Shown: positions 43,691 to 56,050 of the stretch, in pieces
Layout: every line of letters starts with the position of its first letter
Position numbering within the stretch: the stretch's first letter is position 1
The notes under the pieces: generated by a model
Told to the model about the DNA's origin: nothing
The model's input: the letters and a program-made list of their open reading frames with translations, nothing else
The model's database searches: none
Source of the DNA: Symbiodinium natans
Lineage: Eukaryota > Sar > Dinophyceae > Suessiales > Symbiodiniaceae
Reading direction: 5' to 3'
DNA length: 64,000 nucleotides
Assembly: GCA_905221605.1 (NCBI GenBank)
Contig: CAJNDS010000031.1
Span: forward strand, 23,501-87,500
Translations under genes and position numbers: made by a program

Positions 43691-44282
43691 CTTTACTTTA
43701 CAGAGTTGGCCCCTGCTCAAGCGGCCCAACATAAAAAAAACCTTCTGTAAGTAGGCTGCCACCTCGGAGGCATCGAAGACGAAGCCTTATGGGCGCGGAT
43801 GTGAACACATGCTGCCCCCTAGAAGGTCGACTGATGCTGAAAAAACAGCCAGCTCATCCTCTCTCGTGTTCTGTACACTTACTGGCACCTCTCCTGGTCT
43901 TAACTGTCGAAGGGCTTCGTAGACTTCTTCGGAAAGGGTGTCCCCTGTGTTCCCAACGTGGGAGTTTACGAAAATCAGGGGCCCCAGAATAAACCGCATA
44001 TAGTAAGATTCCCTAAAAATAAGGACCCCAATAAGGTAGCCCTAATGTCGGAAACCCCCATGTGAGCTCCCGAAAATCTGTTACAGACAAGGAGCCCAGT
44101 GGCGCCACCATGGTTACCTGAGCTGGTTGTATAGAGTCGGGGATGTGACTCAGCAGCTGTGGCATGCTATGGCACTATCATGCATATAAGCGGGCCACAA
44201 TATTCAAAGGACCAAATGCGGACTTTCGTGCCAGGGCATCGGTTTTGGCATTAGGTATCGCTTCGCCAAATCGCAGCTTGGC

Positions 44283-44590
44283 TTACGAAAGCAGGGTATC
44301 GCCTACAGTGTAGATAAAAGCATAGTTTCCCAGCAGGAGGCACGCGTGACGTGGGGAGCACCCGAAGAACGGGTATCGCCAGGATATCGTTGCAAGTATC
44401 GTCCTGTTCCCATGATCTGAGTTGAAGTATTCGCGACACTCCATCCGACATCCGTGGTGATCATGAGTAACACGCTCAAAATTTTGGGTATTTGGCATCA
44501 TCTCGCAAAGCAACCGCCAGTAGTTTCCCCTGTAGCACCCGGCACAAGGCCTCAATAACGCTTGCCACCCATCTTCATATTGATAGTAGT
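44283..44590 (-). CDS. Cys/His-rich exon, unknown
   Basis: Contains GWQALLRPCAGCYRGNYWR, HDHHGCRMECREYF and a hydrophobic end (CLLLGNYAFIYTVG). Cysteine/histidine spacing could bind zinc. The frame ends at a stop; the 5' edge merges into AT-rich DNA. Confidence 0.45.
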
Positions 44591-44900
44591 ACATCAATAT
44601 TGATAATAATCTGAACAATATGACTAATTTGAATCATATGAATATAACTCAACAATATTAAAAATGGTAATGAAATTAGTAATGCTAATATGAGCATGAT
44701 ACACATATTCTCAAGACTATCAAGAATACTAATATTGACATGTATTGACCTTATACTAGGAATGGAAACATGTCAATTGTCTGCATGATATCTACAATAT
44801 CTATAATATCAATCAGATCCTTAATACGAATACTAAATAGCATCAAAATGAATATTCCGAATAACCGTACTATTACAGCTTTTAATGATACTAACAAAAA
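44591..44900. other. AT-rich stretch, no gene
   Basis: AATATT/ATGATA-rich low-complexity sequence. Confidence 0.7.
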
Positions 44901-45553
44901 GGACGGTGCCGAGGTGCCGTCGCCCTCGGTGGAATCGGCCGCTCTGAACGGAGCAGGGCCGTCACAGCGTTGTCCACGGCACCTGATCCGGGGATGCCAT
45001 TCTCCAACATGCCCCCAGCTCCATTGAGCCAATGTCAAGCGCATGTCAGGCAAAACTTTGCAGGCCTGCCAACGTTGTGACCGGAGTAACGCGCACCGTA
45101 CGTAGCTGGCGCAGGGCAAAGCCTGTCTTGATATGTTGGCAGCTGTCAGCTAGCCCTACCCTACGTCTTCTACATCTGGCCAGTGCAGCAGTCGCCGACT
45201 TTAAAATTCAAGACTTAACAAGTCCGTAGTGGCTAGTGAAGGTGTTCGGCTAAGCTTTGTCCTCCCAGACGCGAGCCTTCCACGTTCGCATCTCGTTCAC
45301 GAACGATGCCATCCTGCAGCAGAGGTACGTGTGCGGATGGGTGCAGGGCCAATGGAGAATCCTGCTCGTAGCTTTAGGTCCTACTTTAGGTGCTCTCATT
45401 AGGCCTGTGTCGCCTTGCGACTCTGCCCCGACACTTGCATGCCCTTCCATAGCTCCTGCACAGCTCTCAGTTCCCAGACATTGTGGAGTGGCGCAGAGAG
45501 CGCATTGCGAACCTTGAAGAAACGCCGAAGACGTTCAGAGAAACTGAGACAAA

Positions 45554-45961
45554 TTACCAGAACAGCAGGTCAATTTCTTGAATGTCTTGACTATGCAGAA
45601 GACGACTGTTCTGTCGGTTCGCAGCTTTCTGCCTTTTTCTACGTCCGCTGTCCCAATGTGCCTGAAGAGTGAACTCATAGAGCGTGAACGCCTCCAGCGT
45701 GAGTGAAAGTCGCACCCTGGCCGGAGAGGGCACATCCGTAGCCGCTTTGGGGCATACAAGCAAGATGACAGCAAGGCAAAAGATACGGACACCGACTGCA
45801 AGCCAGCTGTGGACACTGAACAGACGAACGACGGAGCGCGCCGATGCCTGGCAATGTTCGAGTGGTCTGGGTCCGCAAGGCACAGGGAACCTGGCACAGG
45901 AAGGCAGGAAAACCAAAAAAACTAGTAGCAGACACTGACTGTCCCAACTGATTTTGTCCAC
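45554..45961 (-). CDS. open frame of 135 codons, possible membrane or secreted protein
   Basis: N-terminal hydrophobic segment (LLLVFLVFLPSC), a second one (IFCLAVILLVC), then a polar C-terminus (DSGRRKRQKAANRQNSRLLH) and a stop. The first could be a signal peptide. Family unknown. Confidence 0.42.
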   Translation of the reverse strand: MDKISWDSQCLLLVFLVFLPSCARFPVPCGPRPLEHCQASARSVVRLFSVHSWLAVGVRIFCLAVILLVCPKAATDVPSPARVRLSLTLEAFTLYEFTLQAHWDSGRRKRQKAANRQNSRLLHSQDIQEIDLLFW

Positions 45962-46474
45962 AGGTCAACATCTTCATGTTCTGTTTGCGGCCCAGCACTC
46001 TGGTCCGTTGCTGCGGGTCTCAGCCTCTCCGTTTACCGAGGTCTTGACAAGGCTCTCTCCATGTTTGCAGGTCACTTCGGTTGGAAGATTTTAAGATTTT
46101 AAGGTTCCCTTGGGATTCCGATTCTTCCGATTCTGCGCGGGAAGACGGGGAACTGTGAGGGGGGCCTGGCGGCAGCCCTCGGTGCGCGGAGCCAACTCGC
46201 TGGAGGACCCAGAAACCTCGAAATTTGCAAAAGAGCACCGACATAGCACATAGCGCTCCACTTCACTGAGTCGCTGTACTTCGCAACAACATTTACTACG
46301 AGCTACGTGGAAAGAAAGAACTCGGAGACGCAACGAGACTTGATGGTCCAAAGGAGCCACAGGTTGTTGCGAAGACGAAGCCTTCAGGAGCCACCACCTG
46401 CATTGCACAAAGGCATTTTGCCAAGACATGTCTCACAAAAAAAATTGGCCGACAAAGCGCAGGGCGACGAGAGG

Positions 46475-47017
46475 CTACGGAGGGCCTCCAGCCAGGTTGT
46501 ATAGACGCAGAGCTTGTCGCTCGAGGTGCACTGCTGGCTTTGTCCTTAAGCTGGGCACCAGCCGAAGCAACCGAAGCAAGGTGGAACAAGGTGGAACATG
46601 GTGGAACCCTGGATGCGCAGCTCGAGCTCCCAGGTGTGTCATCAAGGCACCGAAGCTGTCGGCGAACAGAGGTTGCGTGACCGCCACGGCAATGTGGACA
46701 TAGTTCTCGGCCTCAGGCTGGAGTCTGGCTGGAGGACCCCAGGACCGACTCCCAAAGCAGCAAACAACGGCTGCAGGCACAGTGGCTAAGGGCTCGTTGA
46801 CATCCGCTTCCTCGGCTGCGAGCAGGCCAGGACAGGGATGTGAAGCTCGCGGGCAAACACCATGTAAAGACGACTTCACTGCCAAATCCATGAGCAGCTC
46901 ACAGGAATTCTGGTAACCTGCTTGTGCAAGATGCTGGCCCTTTTGAACCCGATTGCAGAACATTCTGGTGGCAAGCGCCACGTCCAGTCGACTGGCCAGC
47001 GACAGTTCGGTGGGTTT
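46475..47017 (-). CDS. candidate coding region, unknown
   Basis: After TAG at 47018 the frame reads KPTELSLASRLDVALATRMF, then GYQNSCELLMDLAVKSSLHG, then ENYVHIAVAVTQPLFADSFG. A GTTACC inside may be a donor, so this could be two exons. No family recognised. Confidence 0.48.
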   Translation of the reverse strand, partial: KPTELSLASRLDVALATRMFCNRVQKGQHLAQAGYQNSCELLMDLAVKSSLHGVCPRASHPCPGLLAAEEADVNEPLATVPAAVVCCFGSRSWGPPARLQPEAENYVHIAVAVTQPLFADSFGALMTHLGARAAHPGFHHVPPCSTLLRLLRLVPSLRTKPAVHLERQALRLYNLAGGPP

Positions 47018-47261
47018 CTACATGCATCTCTTGCTGCAGCAGCTGCTGCAGCATCATGTCGTGGATGCCAGTATGTTGCTATAAAAAGGATGAAGTTCGC
47101 CAGTTAAGCAGGATTCTTGATGATTCTTGTCAAGATTTCTTCGAGGGCCCTCCTTGAGCAACACATAGCAACACAACTGAAGTTCAACAGAAGCTGCCAC
47201 GACCAGAGATGTTCCCCCATCTCTAAGAATGTGGCTGCCATGAAGCCGTGACTGGCCATGA

Positions 47262-47454
47262 CTGGAATCGCAGCCGCAGCCGCCGCAGCCGCCGCAGCAG
47301 CAGCAGCAGCGGCATCAGCAGCCGCAGCCGCAGCCGCAAGGCAGCAGCAAGGCGGCAGCAAGGCAGCAGCAAGGCGGCAGCAAGGCAGCAGCAAGGCGGC
47401 AGCAAGGCAGCAGCAAGGCAGCAGCAAGGCAGCAGCAAGGCAGCAGCAAGGTAG
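47262..47454. repeat. GCAGCC/AAGGCAGCAGC minisatellite
   Basis: A GCC/GCAGC run passes into tandem 11- and 22-bp units of AAGGCAGCAGC/AAGGCGGCAGC. Poly-Ala, Gln and Leu-Cys frames are artefacts. A short protein-like minus frame (FLEMGEHLWSWQLLLNFSC) follows at 47,104-47,250. Confidence 0.93.
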
Positions 47455-48125
47455 CACATTGTGACCCTTCACGAATCTCGCAATTCCCAGAACCGATGTG
47501 CGGCCGAGTGTCGATATACGAAGCATTGAAGCTTGACTGCACTACGAAGCCTGGTCGTTTGAGGCTTGCGACACGTTGCGACATGTTGCGACATGTTGTG
47601 ACATCAGCACAAGGTGCCCATTAAGCATTCAAGCTTTGAGGGTGCTTGGAGCAAAAGCGCAGTGACATGCTTCCGATTGCTTCAGCCTGGAATAGCTCGG
47701 TCGAGGGCCAAGGTGTCGTTCAGTGGACTCCGGACTTCGATCCTCCAGCTTTCTCGAGGTCCGTCACAAATCCCACACAGCTCTCTAGAAGCATTCGTTC
47801 ACACACTCACACGCCCGCGAATCCGCTGTATCCATCTGTGCAAACCACTCGTGTCCAAGTCTCGTCCACTGGTTCCTGACACAGGTCGTCACGAGACATG
47901 AGGAAGGAGTGTAGACATGAGTAGACACTGGAAAGTGGGCGGAGAGAGGGGCGAGTTGGCAAAATGATCCCGTAAAGGAATGACACGACAGGGGCTTGGT
48001 CAAGCGTCTGCGGCGGACTGACTGCAGGGTTGCCAACCTGAGCAAGGTCTCCGAAGATGAAGAGATGAAGGTGTTGACAGCGAAAAAGCAACGAGCAGGT
48101 TCAACAAACCATGGCCAGGCTGCTG

Positions 48126-48458
48126 TCAATCGGAAGGAGAGCTGCTGTGAAGGAGAGATGGCGGCCAAAATCCAAACCATGACTTCCGCCTGCGCTCGGA
48201 GCTCGGGATTCGGGCGGGATTCGGGGCACGGCACATACCCACAAGCCACAAGGGTGCGCCCCAAACAAGGGCCTCAGAAACAGCAACGGCTTGCGAGGGA
48301 AATTCAGCCGCGAAGGTGGCGGCAAAAAGCGTGAAACCACCAGGTGCCTGACTCGTCTTCCGAACTTCCGAATCTCCCAAACAGGTCGGAAGCAAAGCTT
48401 GCGACAAGAAGACACACACCTCTTGATATGTTGTACATTCATGTGACGCTACAACCAT
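48126..48458 (-). CDS. weak coding candidate
   Basis: Open frame of 110 codons containing GGFTLFAATFAAEFPSQAVA. An overlapping frame to 47785 is similarly open (HLHLFIFGDLAQVGNPAV in a third). I cannot choose between them. Confidence 0.28.
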   Translation of the reverse strand: MVVASHECTTYQEVCVFLSQALLPTCLGDSEVRKTSQAPGGFTLFAATFAAEFPSQAVAVSEALVWGAPLWLVGMCRAPNPARIPSSERRRKSWFGFWPPSLLHSSSPSD

Positions 48459-50107
48459 GCGAGAACGCTTTTACAAAAATGACACTCTCAGGACTTGGCC
48501 GCCACCCGCGCAGAGGCCCCAGAAGGGACTGCCACGGGGGACGCAAAAGAGAACCTGCACAGATCCGTGCTGTGACAAAAACGGTCAATTTTCCCATGAG
48601 TCTTTATAAGTATACTGTAAGGGCCCGCATGGCAACATGGACACCCAAAAGGGCACTAAACTTGGCGTACCCTGGAAGCTCTTCTGAACAAGCAGCTTGT
48701 CACTGACAAGCAACAACTGGCACGTCTCGCATGTTGGCGCAATCTGTGCAACCAAGATGCTCAGCATGGTTTGCAAATGACATTGACGACACATCCTGGG
48801 GGCCGCTTGGGGTCGGATGCACGCAAAGAGACATGTGTCAGGAACACTCCACCTGGGCACTAGGCAGAAACGAACTCTGCAAGACTGGTGGATGCAGTGA
48901 AGGAAGTACGCAGGAAAACATGATGTTCAACACTTGCGAGGATGCGAGGGCATTCAAAAAAAGGCCGAAAAAAGAAAAAACGGAAAGTGCTGACATTCGG
49001 GAACGGTCAAGACATCCGGATGTGAGCACGCTTCCCTGACGGGAGAAGATCCATTCAGGGTTTGCCCTATTCCGCCCCGCCGGCTCAACAAAGTGGCTCC
49101 GGAAGCCTTGAGCCCACTGGGCTTCTTGCTCAAAGCCCCTTCATATTGAACAACATGAAGTAATCACCCAACCGACGAAGGCGGAGCGCACACAAACACA
49201 TAAAAAAACCAACGAACGAACACACGCGTGGATGAGCTCGTCAAGGCAAGCTATGTTTCATTCTTTTTGGATGTTGTTCTCTGTCGTGACTTTGACTCCC
49301 GAAAACCCTTTGTTTTGAAATGTGTTATGCAGAAGGCTTTGGGACCGTAGAACAGATGATACGACATCAATGATCTCAACAATAAGATTATGCACAGCAC
49401 ATAAACATCACACACTCTACACATGCGAATGGTCAAGAACTTGCAGTCGAACAGATGATCACCGCCGGTATCCTGAAGCTTCCACACTCGCTTCGCGAGG
49501 CAGCGCTCTGTGAGCCTCCTCTCCCCCCCCCCGTTTGAAAACGACGGCCGCTTTTGCACAACACGGCGCACCCGGAGCTACTGACACGGCAAGCTCGGTT
49601 ACTGCAGTAACACTGAGCACGCGCTGGCGCCGCAGCAGTGGGTTCATGTGCATCTTTGCGGAAAACTCCCCCCCCCAAAAAAAAAAAGCACAGAGGGAGA
49701 GAGACATATTTATATGTATATATATATGCATATATTCTCAAGTCACTACATCTGAGCAATGTTCCCCAGCCTTGGGGATGACCCTCGCATTCTCCAGCCG
49801 TGGGAAGATCGTAAATCCTTTGCGCTCATCAGACGACCCCTACTACCTCACTACCTGCGGCGCCATTCCCTACGAGCATGCTGTAGCAAGTTCACGCAAG
49901 TTCACAGTGACAACTGGAAACCATCAGGATGCTGCAGAAACATCAGGGCTTGCCTGGGACATCCGGCGCTTCGTCCCATGTCTGATTCTGGGCGTTCTCG
50001 GTAACCACCTGAGGGCCGAAACACGGCCTACCCACATTGTTTTCTCGCCGGCATCATGCCCGCGCCCACTGAACCAAGTCTGTCTGAAGAGTGGCAGATG
50101 CTCGGGA
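48459..50107. other. no gene supported
   Basis: A minus frame near 48,585-48,860 (LLLVSDKLLVQKSFQG) is weakly protein-like. Poly-C/poly-A at 49,522-49,687 and TA repeats at 49,705-49,735 are non-coding. Confidence 0.45.
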
Positions 50108-50458
50108 TCAAAGAATCACTTTGGTTTGATGCTTCAAGCCCCCAGCCCATTTGAAGGCACATGTGAGAGGCTGTGAGCGGGCATGCTTCAACCCAAGACA
50201 GGCCCAACCCCTCACGCCGCGCGCTATCCTGCACCCAAGTTCTCCGATGTCTAGTGCTTCGAGTGCCTGCACAGTTCCTGCGAGATCCAGGCTCCTGTAA
50301 ATTTGGGATGTCCAAGGGGCACAAAAACCATCTGGCAATGAACGAAAGCGGGCTTTCCTGAGTTGCTGCAGGCAGGGCACTGCCCATCGGTTCCGTTCAT
50401 CTGTGGCGGTCAGCCTTGGGTCCAGTCCATGACATTGAGCTGCAGTCTTCAGAAGCAA
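50108..50458 (-). CDS. exon-like frame of 116 codons, unknown
   Basis: Reads as ordinary soluble protein: CHGLDPRLTATDERNRWAVP, then IYRSLDLAGTVQALEALDIG. Third positions favour G/C. Exon edges not resolved. Confidence 0.5.
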   Translation of the reverse strand: MLLKTAAQCHGLDPRLTATDERNRWAVPCLQQLRKARFRSLPDGFCAPWTSQIYRSLDLAGTVQALEALDIGELGCRIARGVRGWACLGLKHARSQPLTCAFKWAGGLKHQTKVIL

Positions 50459-51549
50459 TTCAGTGTAAGCATCTTTTGGTGTTTTTTCTCAGGGTGCTCC
50501 GGGTGAACTCCGCGGCCGAGCCGCGCTACTTCGCCAGAATTCACGGACATCCCGGCAAGCACCTGGCTGTCTCCCAACCTGGGCACTCGCTGGACACTCG
50601 AGCATGGACGGGAAGATTGCTCGGTGTGCAAGCCAGGGTGGAACACGTCAGCAGAAGAGTGCAGGACTGAGCTCAGCGCACGCTTGAACTGCCATCCAAC
50701 CCTGAGCAAGAAATCACCGATTGCAGTGTAGCACATGTATGTTTGGTCTTCAGAAACGGCTGCGGAGTTCTCCGAGTTGTCCGAGCGTCATAGAACCAGG
50801 CTGTTGTTCTCTAGGAAGCAGTTGATGGAGACCTTGCTGCGAGACTGGTACCAGCAAGTCGGGGCAAAATCAAAACAGCGCGGAAACGACCACTAACTCT
50901 GGCACATTGCATCCGGTGGGCGGTGGAGGATGTGCTGAATGCAGGGATGTGCAACGGGCAACCGCCAACACATACACTGTACTACGATTATCCCGACGAA
51001 GGCTCATTAAGGTACATGGACCATCAACCCTTTTTAGGGTTCATGACGTGGGAGCCCGCCCCCTTCTTTTGCAGTCTGGAAGCCGGCGCGCCATCCACCG
51101 AGAGCGTACAGGCCAGCGCCGGCTGCAAGGAAGCCTCGAAGCGGAGACGGTATCTATATAATCCGTATACATGAATACGTATCGAATGAACCTGATGTGT
51201 CCAAGAGATCTATCTTGTACAGTATGGAACTTGCAGACTTTCAGAGATGCATATGAGAACCCGGCAGGTGGCCGCACGACGATTCGGTCGCCACTTGCCA
51301 ATGGCGAGACAGGGCCTCAACTGGGTTCTTCCGCAACTCTGCCATGCTAACTCTGCTGTGCTCTGCCTCAACCTTCGCTGCCCTTGCCCTGCAGACTGAG
51401 AAGCTGAAAGCTACAGCCACAGCCGTGTCGAAGCCCACTGGGATGGGGCTCGTTGCTGCCTTCAGCTTTCATCAACGAAAATACCGTTTCAGTTTCAATT
51501 CAGGCGTTGTCCCACACCCGACACATGAGGCCTTGCAACGGGTCAGAAG

Positions 51550-52330
51550 TCAATTTGAAGTCAAGCTGTCCGTGTCCAGGCCAAGAAGGCGAAGGTCTGG
51601 CAGTTGCAGACAGGCGGCCGTAATGGTGCAGTCCTGTACCGTGCTCGCGAGCAGCGCGAGATCAGCTTTGCATGTTGGATGTTGCGAGGGGGTCAGGATG
51701 CCATGAGCCCATCCGCAGGAGGCCACATGCTTCTGAGCCATCAACTTGGTTGTCATGAAACAGGCTCTTCCATAGACAGTCGTCCTGCAGAACCGGCAGC
51801 AGCTGGTACCCGATCGCAGCGCGGCCAGCCGCAGTGGAATCGCGGCCAGAAGCGCGACGCACCAGGCGAAGCTGCCAAAAGTTGGCCTCGATATGACAAG
51901 GTCGGTCTCATTGAATAGGTCTTCCGAATACTTTCGTCGGGCCGCCTGTGAGATCTGATGTTGGCGAACTGCTGTCAGAGCAGGGTTGAACACCCCCACA
52001 GCGAAGATGTAGCTTGGTCCTCTGACATTCGAGATACTTCGAGATGCAGAGTCACAGCAGCACAGCAGCACCAGTGTAGATTCTACAGTGACAGCGGCGA
52101 TAAAACGCGTCCTACGTCCAAGTTCCCAGACAGGCGCAAGCGAAAGCTGTTTGCCGCAGGCAGGGCCATGCAAGCATCCCCCTGCACCAGCTGAAGCGGG
52201 AACTCGAACGCCATGGTGCTCGACTGACCTGCGACATCATGCTACTTCCCACCTCAGTGGGGAAGAAGTCGAGATCTGGAGAGATGCGCGTGTATGACAC
52301 GCAAGGCTTCATGAGGAGGATGTTCGCCGC
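51550..52330 (-). CDS. probable membrane protein, two or more exons
   Basis: Exon 52253-52330 (26 codons, KPCVSYTRISPDLDFFPTE, AG|G start, GT donor) lies upstream of a 207-codon frame (51550-52173). That frame has hydrophobic stretches (FIAAVTVESTLVLLCC, YIFAVGVFNPALTAV, WCVALLAAIPLRLAALR) separated by polar loops (ARRKYSEDLFNETDLVISRP), suggesting several transmembrane helices. Internal AG|G sites suggest that the long frame starts near 52,120. Function unknown. Confidence 0.5.
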
Positions 52331-52545
52331 CTGCTTTCTCTGCATGAAAGAAGGAACAAAAAACACTTAAAACCGCAAACATTCATGAGACTTGTCAGAA
52401 TGTCAGAAAATGAGCTCAGAAATGAGAGCACCTCGAAGTCCGCCGTCACTGGCTCCACAGTCTCGTTGCCGCTGCCTTGCCTGAAGTAAACAAAAAAAAA
52501 GGGGGGCAGGGCTGCTAAGCCGCGTGCGCCTCTAACTCGATCAGC

Positions 52546-52929
52546 CTAAGGCACATGACACCGCAACTGCACGGCCTGTGTGGAAGTGTCAAGCCAAGAA
52601 TCGTAGGCACGGAGAAGAAAGGCGGCATGTTGACCACAACAAAGCTCTCCTGGCACGTATGTCAGAACTGGTCTCTCACGTGAAGAGCTCATTTTTCTCT
52701 GCAAAAGAAGGCTCGCAATCATGAACACAGTTTCAAGCAGGCAACTGCAAGAAGTCAAACCGCTTCATGTGGCCGGGCAAGCTCAGCTATCGCTCCCAGG
52801 TCGGGAACGGGTCTGCAAACATCTTGCAAGGGGCTGGAAGATGCTTTGGGAAGCTTTGGATTTGGGATGCCTCGGTGCTGGAGACCACCTGGAACACTCC
52901 AAGATCCTCCGGCAGCGAGAACTCGATGC
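52546..52929 (-). CDS. two-exon 3' end, unknown protein
   Basis: Exon 52889-52929 (GIEFSLPEDLGVFQ) lies between AG|G and a GTGGTC donor, phase 0. Exon 52546-52698 enters after a strong pyrimidine-rich TTTTGCAG, phase 0. It reads MSSSRERPVLTYVPGELCCG, then FLLRAYDSWLDTSTQAVQL, to a stop. The second acceptor is followed by A, not G. Confidence 0.55.
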
Positions 52930-54069
52930 CTGAGGGCAGCTGCCGTGCACGCAACGCAGCATCACAGCGCTACCCCCACGCTCAACCCTCGAACTCTACC
53001 TCATCTACCTTTCTTTCTCAAAAGAAAAACGTTCTAAGGCCCCAAGGCCGTGCTGCGAACGGTCGCTGCCCGCGCTGCGTTCGCAGAGCTAGGCAAGAGG
53101 TCAAAGGAGGCCAAGCGCAGGTGCACGGCGTAGCCTGAGTCTGCATGAAGTGGGGCCATTGGAAAGGCAAGTGGGCAATCTTTGAAGCCCTTCCTCTGCA
53201 TGGCTTACAGTACGCTCACCTGGGTACATGGGAAAGACTGTGCAAGCAAGGCCTGCAACGGCCGGGTTCTGTTCCAAGTAGGAGTCGCCTGCAACAACAC
53301 CAGCTCCGGGAGAAAGGGAACTGAGTCGGCTGGGATTCGGGTCAGACATGCGAGCCAGGTTCATGCGCTGCACCTTGAGAACCAACCGAAGTCTTCGACA
53401 TGTTTTCGTCTCTGGTTCCGGTGACCAGATCTGGTTCTCGTAGCAGCGCAGTCTTGAAGGTTGACACCCGGTGTTGGTCGGGCAGAAGTCTCGATTGGCC
53501 AGACCACCCACTCACTCTGAGGTTCGGCTGAAGTGATGACACTCTGTGCTGCAAGACGTCTGCTTTAACAGAGCCTGTCAGCCACTCAGCTATTGAATGT
53601 CACTATGAGAAGAGCAACCAAAAGCCAGAAGACGCTAAGACACTACTTATTGAAGGGCCCCCCTTTTCAATGCAAATCAAAGAATCCAGTTCTGCAACCG
53701 GTCGGGATGTCCTGCCCCCCCCCTCCCCCCGACCCCGCCCGGCCCCCGAATGCTCTTGGGCCCCGGAACTTGCTTCCCTCCTTGAGCGCAACGCTTGGAA
53801 GACGGGGGTTTCATCACTCACTCACTCACTCACTCACTCACAAACACACCTTTCTTCGGATAAGTGGGGGGCGGGGGGTCGAATTCAGGCGTTGTGTGGC
53901 CCATCATGGCCTAGGTCCGTTTGCTCGACGGACGCAATGAACCAGTCTTCTGCCGTGGAAGTGTACTGGGAAGGATTCACCACCTAGGCGATGATTCTTC
54001 TCTTCGGTGCTCTGGTTCCTTCCTAGCATGCACATCCGGTAGCTCAGCCCGAATCTGCCTCCGAGGTAC
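52930..54069. other. fragments only
   Basis: Minus frames at 53,101-53,554 contain FKTALLREPDLVTGTRDENM and VVAGDSYLEQNPAVAGL and may be two exons, but junctions are unclear. A CTCA repeat lies at 53,815-53,842. Confidence 0.4.
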
Positions 54070-54155
54070 GCCAAGTTTGAAGCGCAGGAAGACTCCGGCA
54101 GCCAGGTACGAGAAATCGTCAAGCTGCAGCTTTACCACATTTGGACCTCCAGAAC
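54070..54155 (-). CDS. candidate exon, unknown
   Basis: A strong acceptor (TTTTCTGTCTTTGTGAAG|G) opens 28 codons reading NVVKLQLDDFSYLAAGVFLR, ending at a GTACCT donor in phase. Confidence 0.5.
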
Positions 54156-54837
54156 CTTCACAAAGACAGAAAACAGCTAAGCAAAGCCAAGCGAAGCCCA
54201 AGCAGCTCAAAGAAGGGACATGTCAGAGCAAATGCCGCAGATACCCGCTGATGGAGATGCCTCGCATGCAGGTCGTTCCCGCCGGAAGCGGGCTGAAGCC
54301 CTCGGAGCTGCCGAAGGTGTCCGGAAAGAAGCCTCTTTTTCTTCAGCAGAGAGCTTCCATTCCGGTGCTTCTGGCAGCTTCTGGCATCTTCAGGCTCGGC
54401 CTTCGCAGGGCTCGGCCAAGAGCTGGAAGCCGGGTGGAGCCGTGATAAGCCTTGGCTGCAGCGGACCACACAGACAAAGAGCACCAACACCAACTCAATG
54501 AAACTTCGTAATCGCCTCTCATTACTGCCTTCTTTTTGGATGAATCGGCACAAGGAACACGGAGCCCAAAGGCGGAAGTGTCAGTGAGGGAGCAAGCTCC
54601 AGACTCACAACACCTGGTCAAAAGTGCATGCAGTCCAGTTGAGACAACCGACACAGTCGATGACCGCTATCCCAGGCTACGCAGATGAGATTATGATAGG
54701 GTTTGCTGTCTGACGTCATGGCCTTGCTCTCCAGCACCCAGCACAAATGGTACCAGGACAGAACGCTCGAAGGTCCAGAGGAAGAATGCCTGCCAGGACA
54801 CGCAGTGTCACGTATTTTCTGTTTGATTTTACAAGTG

Positions 54838-54925
54838 TGTGTCTACATATATATGTATATTTTCTACATATTGCTGTACATTCCATATTGGATACTACTG
54901 TACATAGTAAAAATCGCTCACACAC

Positions 54926-54960
<35 letters not shown>

Positions 54961-55088
54961 TATATATGTATGTATAAGTATATGTATATATACATGTATA
55001 TGTACATGTATGTATGAGCATATATATCTATATATTCTTCATGCCATAAGCAAACGAATAAATACATTCATAGAAATATGTGTAAACA

Positions 55089-55119
<31 letters not shown>

Positions 55120-55141
55120 TAGATATATGGTCAGCCCTCTC

Positions 55142-55181
<40 letters not shown>
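54838..55181. repeat. CATA/TA microsatellites and a 39-base poly-C run
   Basis: CATA and TA repeats at 54,840-55,025 and 55,098-55,125, then 39 uninterrupted C at 55143-55181. Confidence 0.97.
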
Positions 55182-55183
<2 letters not shown>

Positions 55184-55636
55184 CCGCCATGATCCATCTC
55201 TTTTTTCGCTGTGCTTGAACTTCGTCTAAGAGTTTTGGAAACACCAGTACTTGCGATACATTTTTCTATGAAGTCATAACTTTTAGTTGTCGTCTCGTAT
55301 TTAGTAAAAGCGACAACAGAATTCCCTCATTTTTCTCAAGCTCGTAATTAAAATACTGTAACATACAGTATATAGTAACCTAGAACATACAATATATGTG
55401 AAGATGTGCTACACGCAGCTCACATTGAGAGCGAAGCGAGCCACGGCCGCCTTTACCTGCGCCGCATTCAGCACACCACCTTGCACCTGCAATTTTTGGC
55501 ACAGGATAGACAGAGAGACATAGCAGTGCTTCAGTGCTGCAGTGTGCTAAAACGTGCCGACAATGCTTCGACTTGCAGAATCACGTGTAGCGGCTTACGA
55601 AAGTTCTGCAAGTAAAACATGTCTGCGAGAGCACGT

Positions 55637-56050
55637 TCAGAGTCTCGAAGCGCCAGACATCTTGCTGAAAGGGCCAGTCACCTCTGCTGAATCATGAATT
55701 TCGGAGCGAACCTGGCTGATACAAGTAGATACCGGAAGCAAGGTGTCCTCGAGACTCTCGCAAACCCTGATGCACAAGGCCAGATGGAAAGCATCTGGTA
55801 CCATCCCACATTCTCGAACTCTTGCTGCGTCCAAGCTGCTCGGATGGGGTAGAGCTGGGTTGGCCACCGCAAGGCGAAACGAGTAGCCTCGCAAAAATTG
55901 AGACTGCCTCCCTGTGGGCTGCGAATGACAACTAACCAATGCATGTTTGTCTTCGAAAGAAAACCTCAAGGAAGAGTGTCCCGTGCTGCGCTGCGCTCCA
56001 AAGCCGGAGGCCTCTACAGCAGTTTCCTCCCACTCCATAAATTGCGCCAC
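55637..56050 (-). CDS. open frame of 137 codons, unknown
   Basis: Protein-like over most of its length: FLRGYSFRLAVANPALPHPS, then VPDAFHLALCIRVCESLEDT, then QVRSEIHDSAEVTG and a stop. The N-terminal third is less certain. No family recognised. Confidence 0.5.
   Translation of the reverse strand: MAQFMEWEETAVEASGFGAQRSTGHSSLRFSFEDKHALVSCHSQPTGRQSQFLRGYSFRLAVANPALPHPSSLDAARVRECGMVPDAFHLALCIRVCESLEDTLLPVSTCISQVRSEIHDSAEVTGPFSKMSGASRL

Noticed and set aside
43138..43734. 198-codon plus-strand ORF
   Set aside because: Antisense to three phase-matched minus-strand exons with better protein character.
47104..47526. Ala/Leu/Cys-rich ORFs
   Set aside because: Mostly translation of the GC-rich minisatellite.
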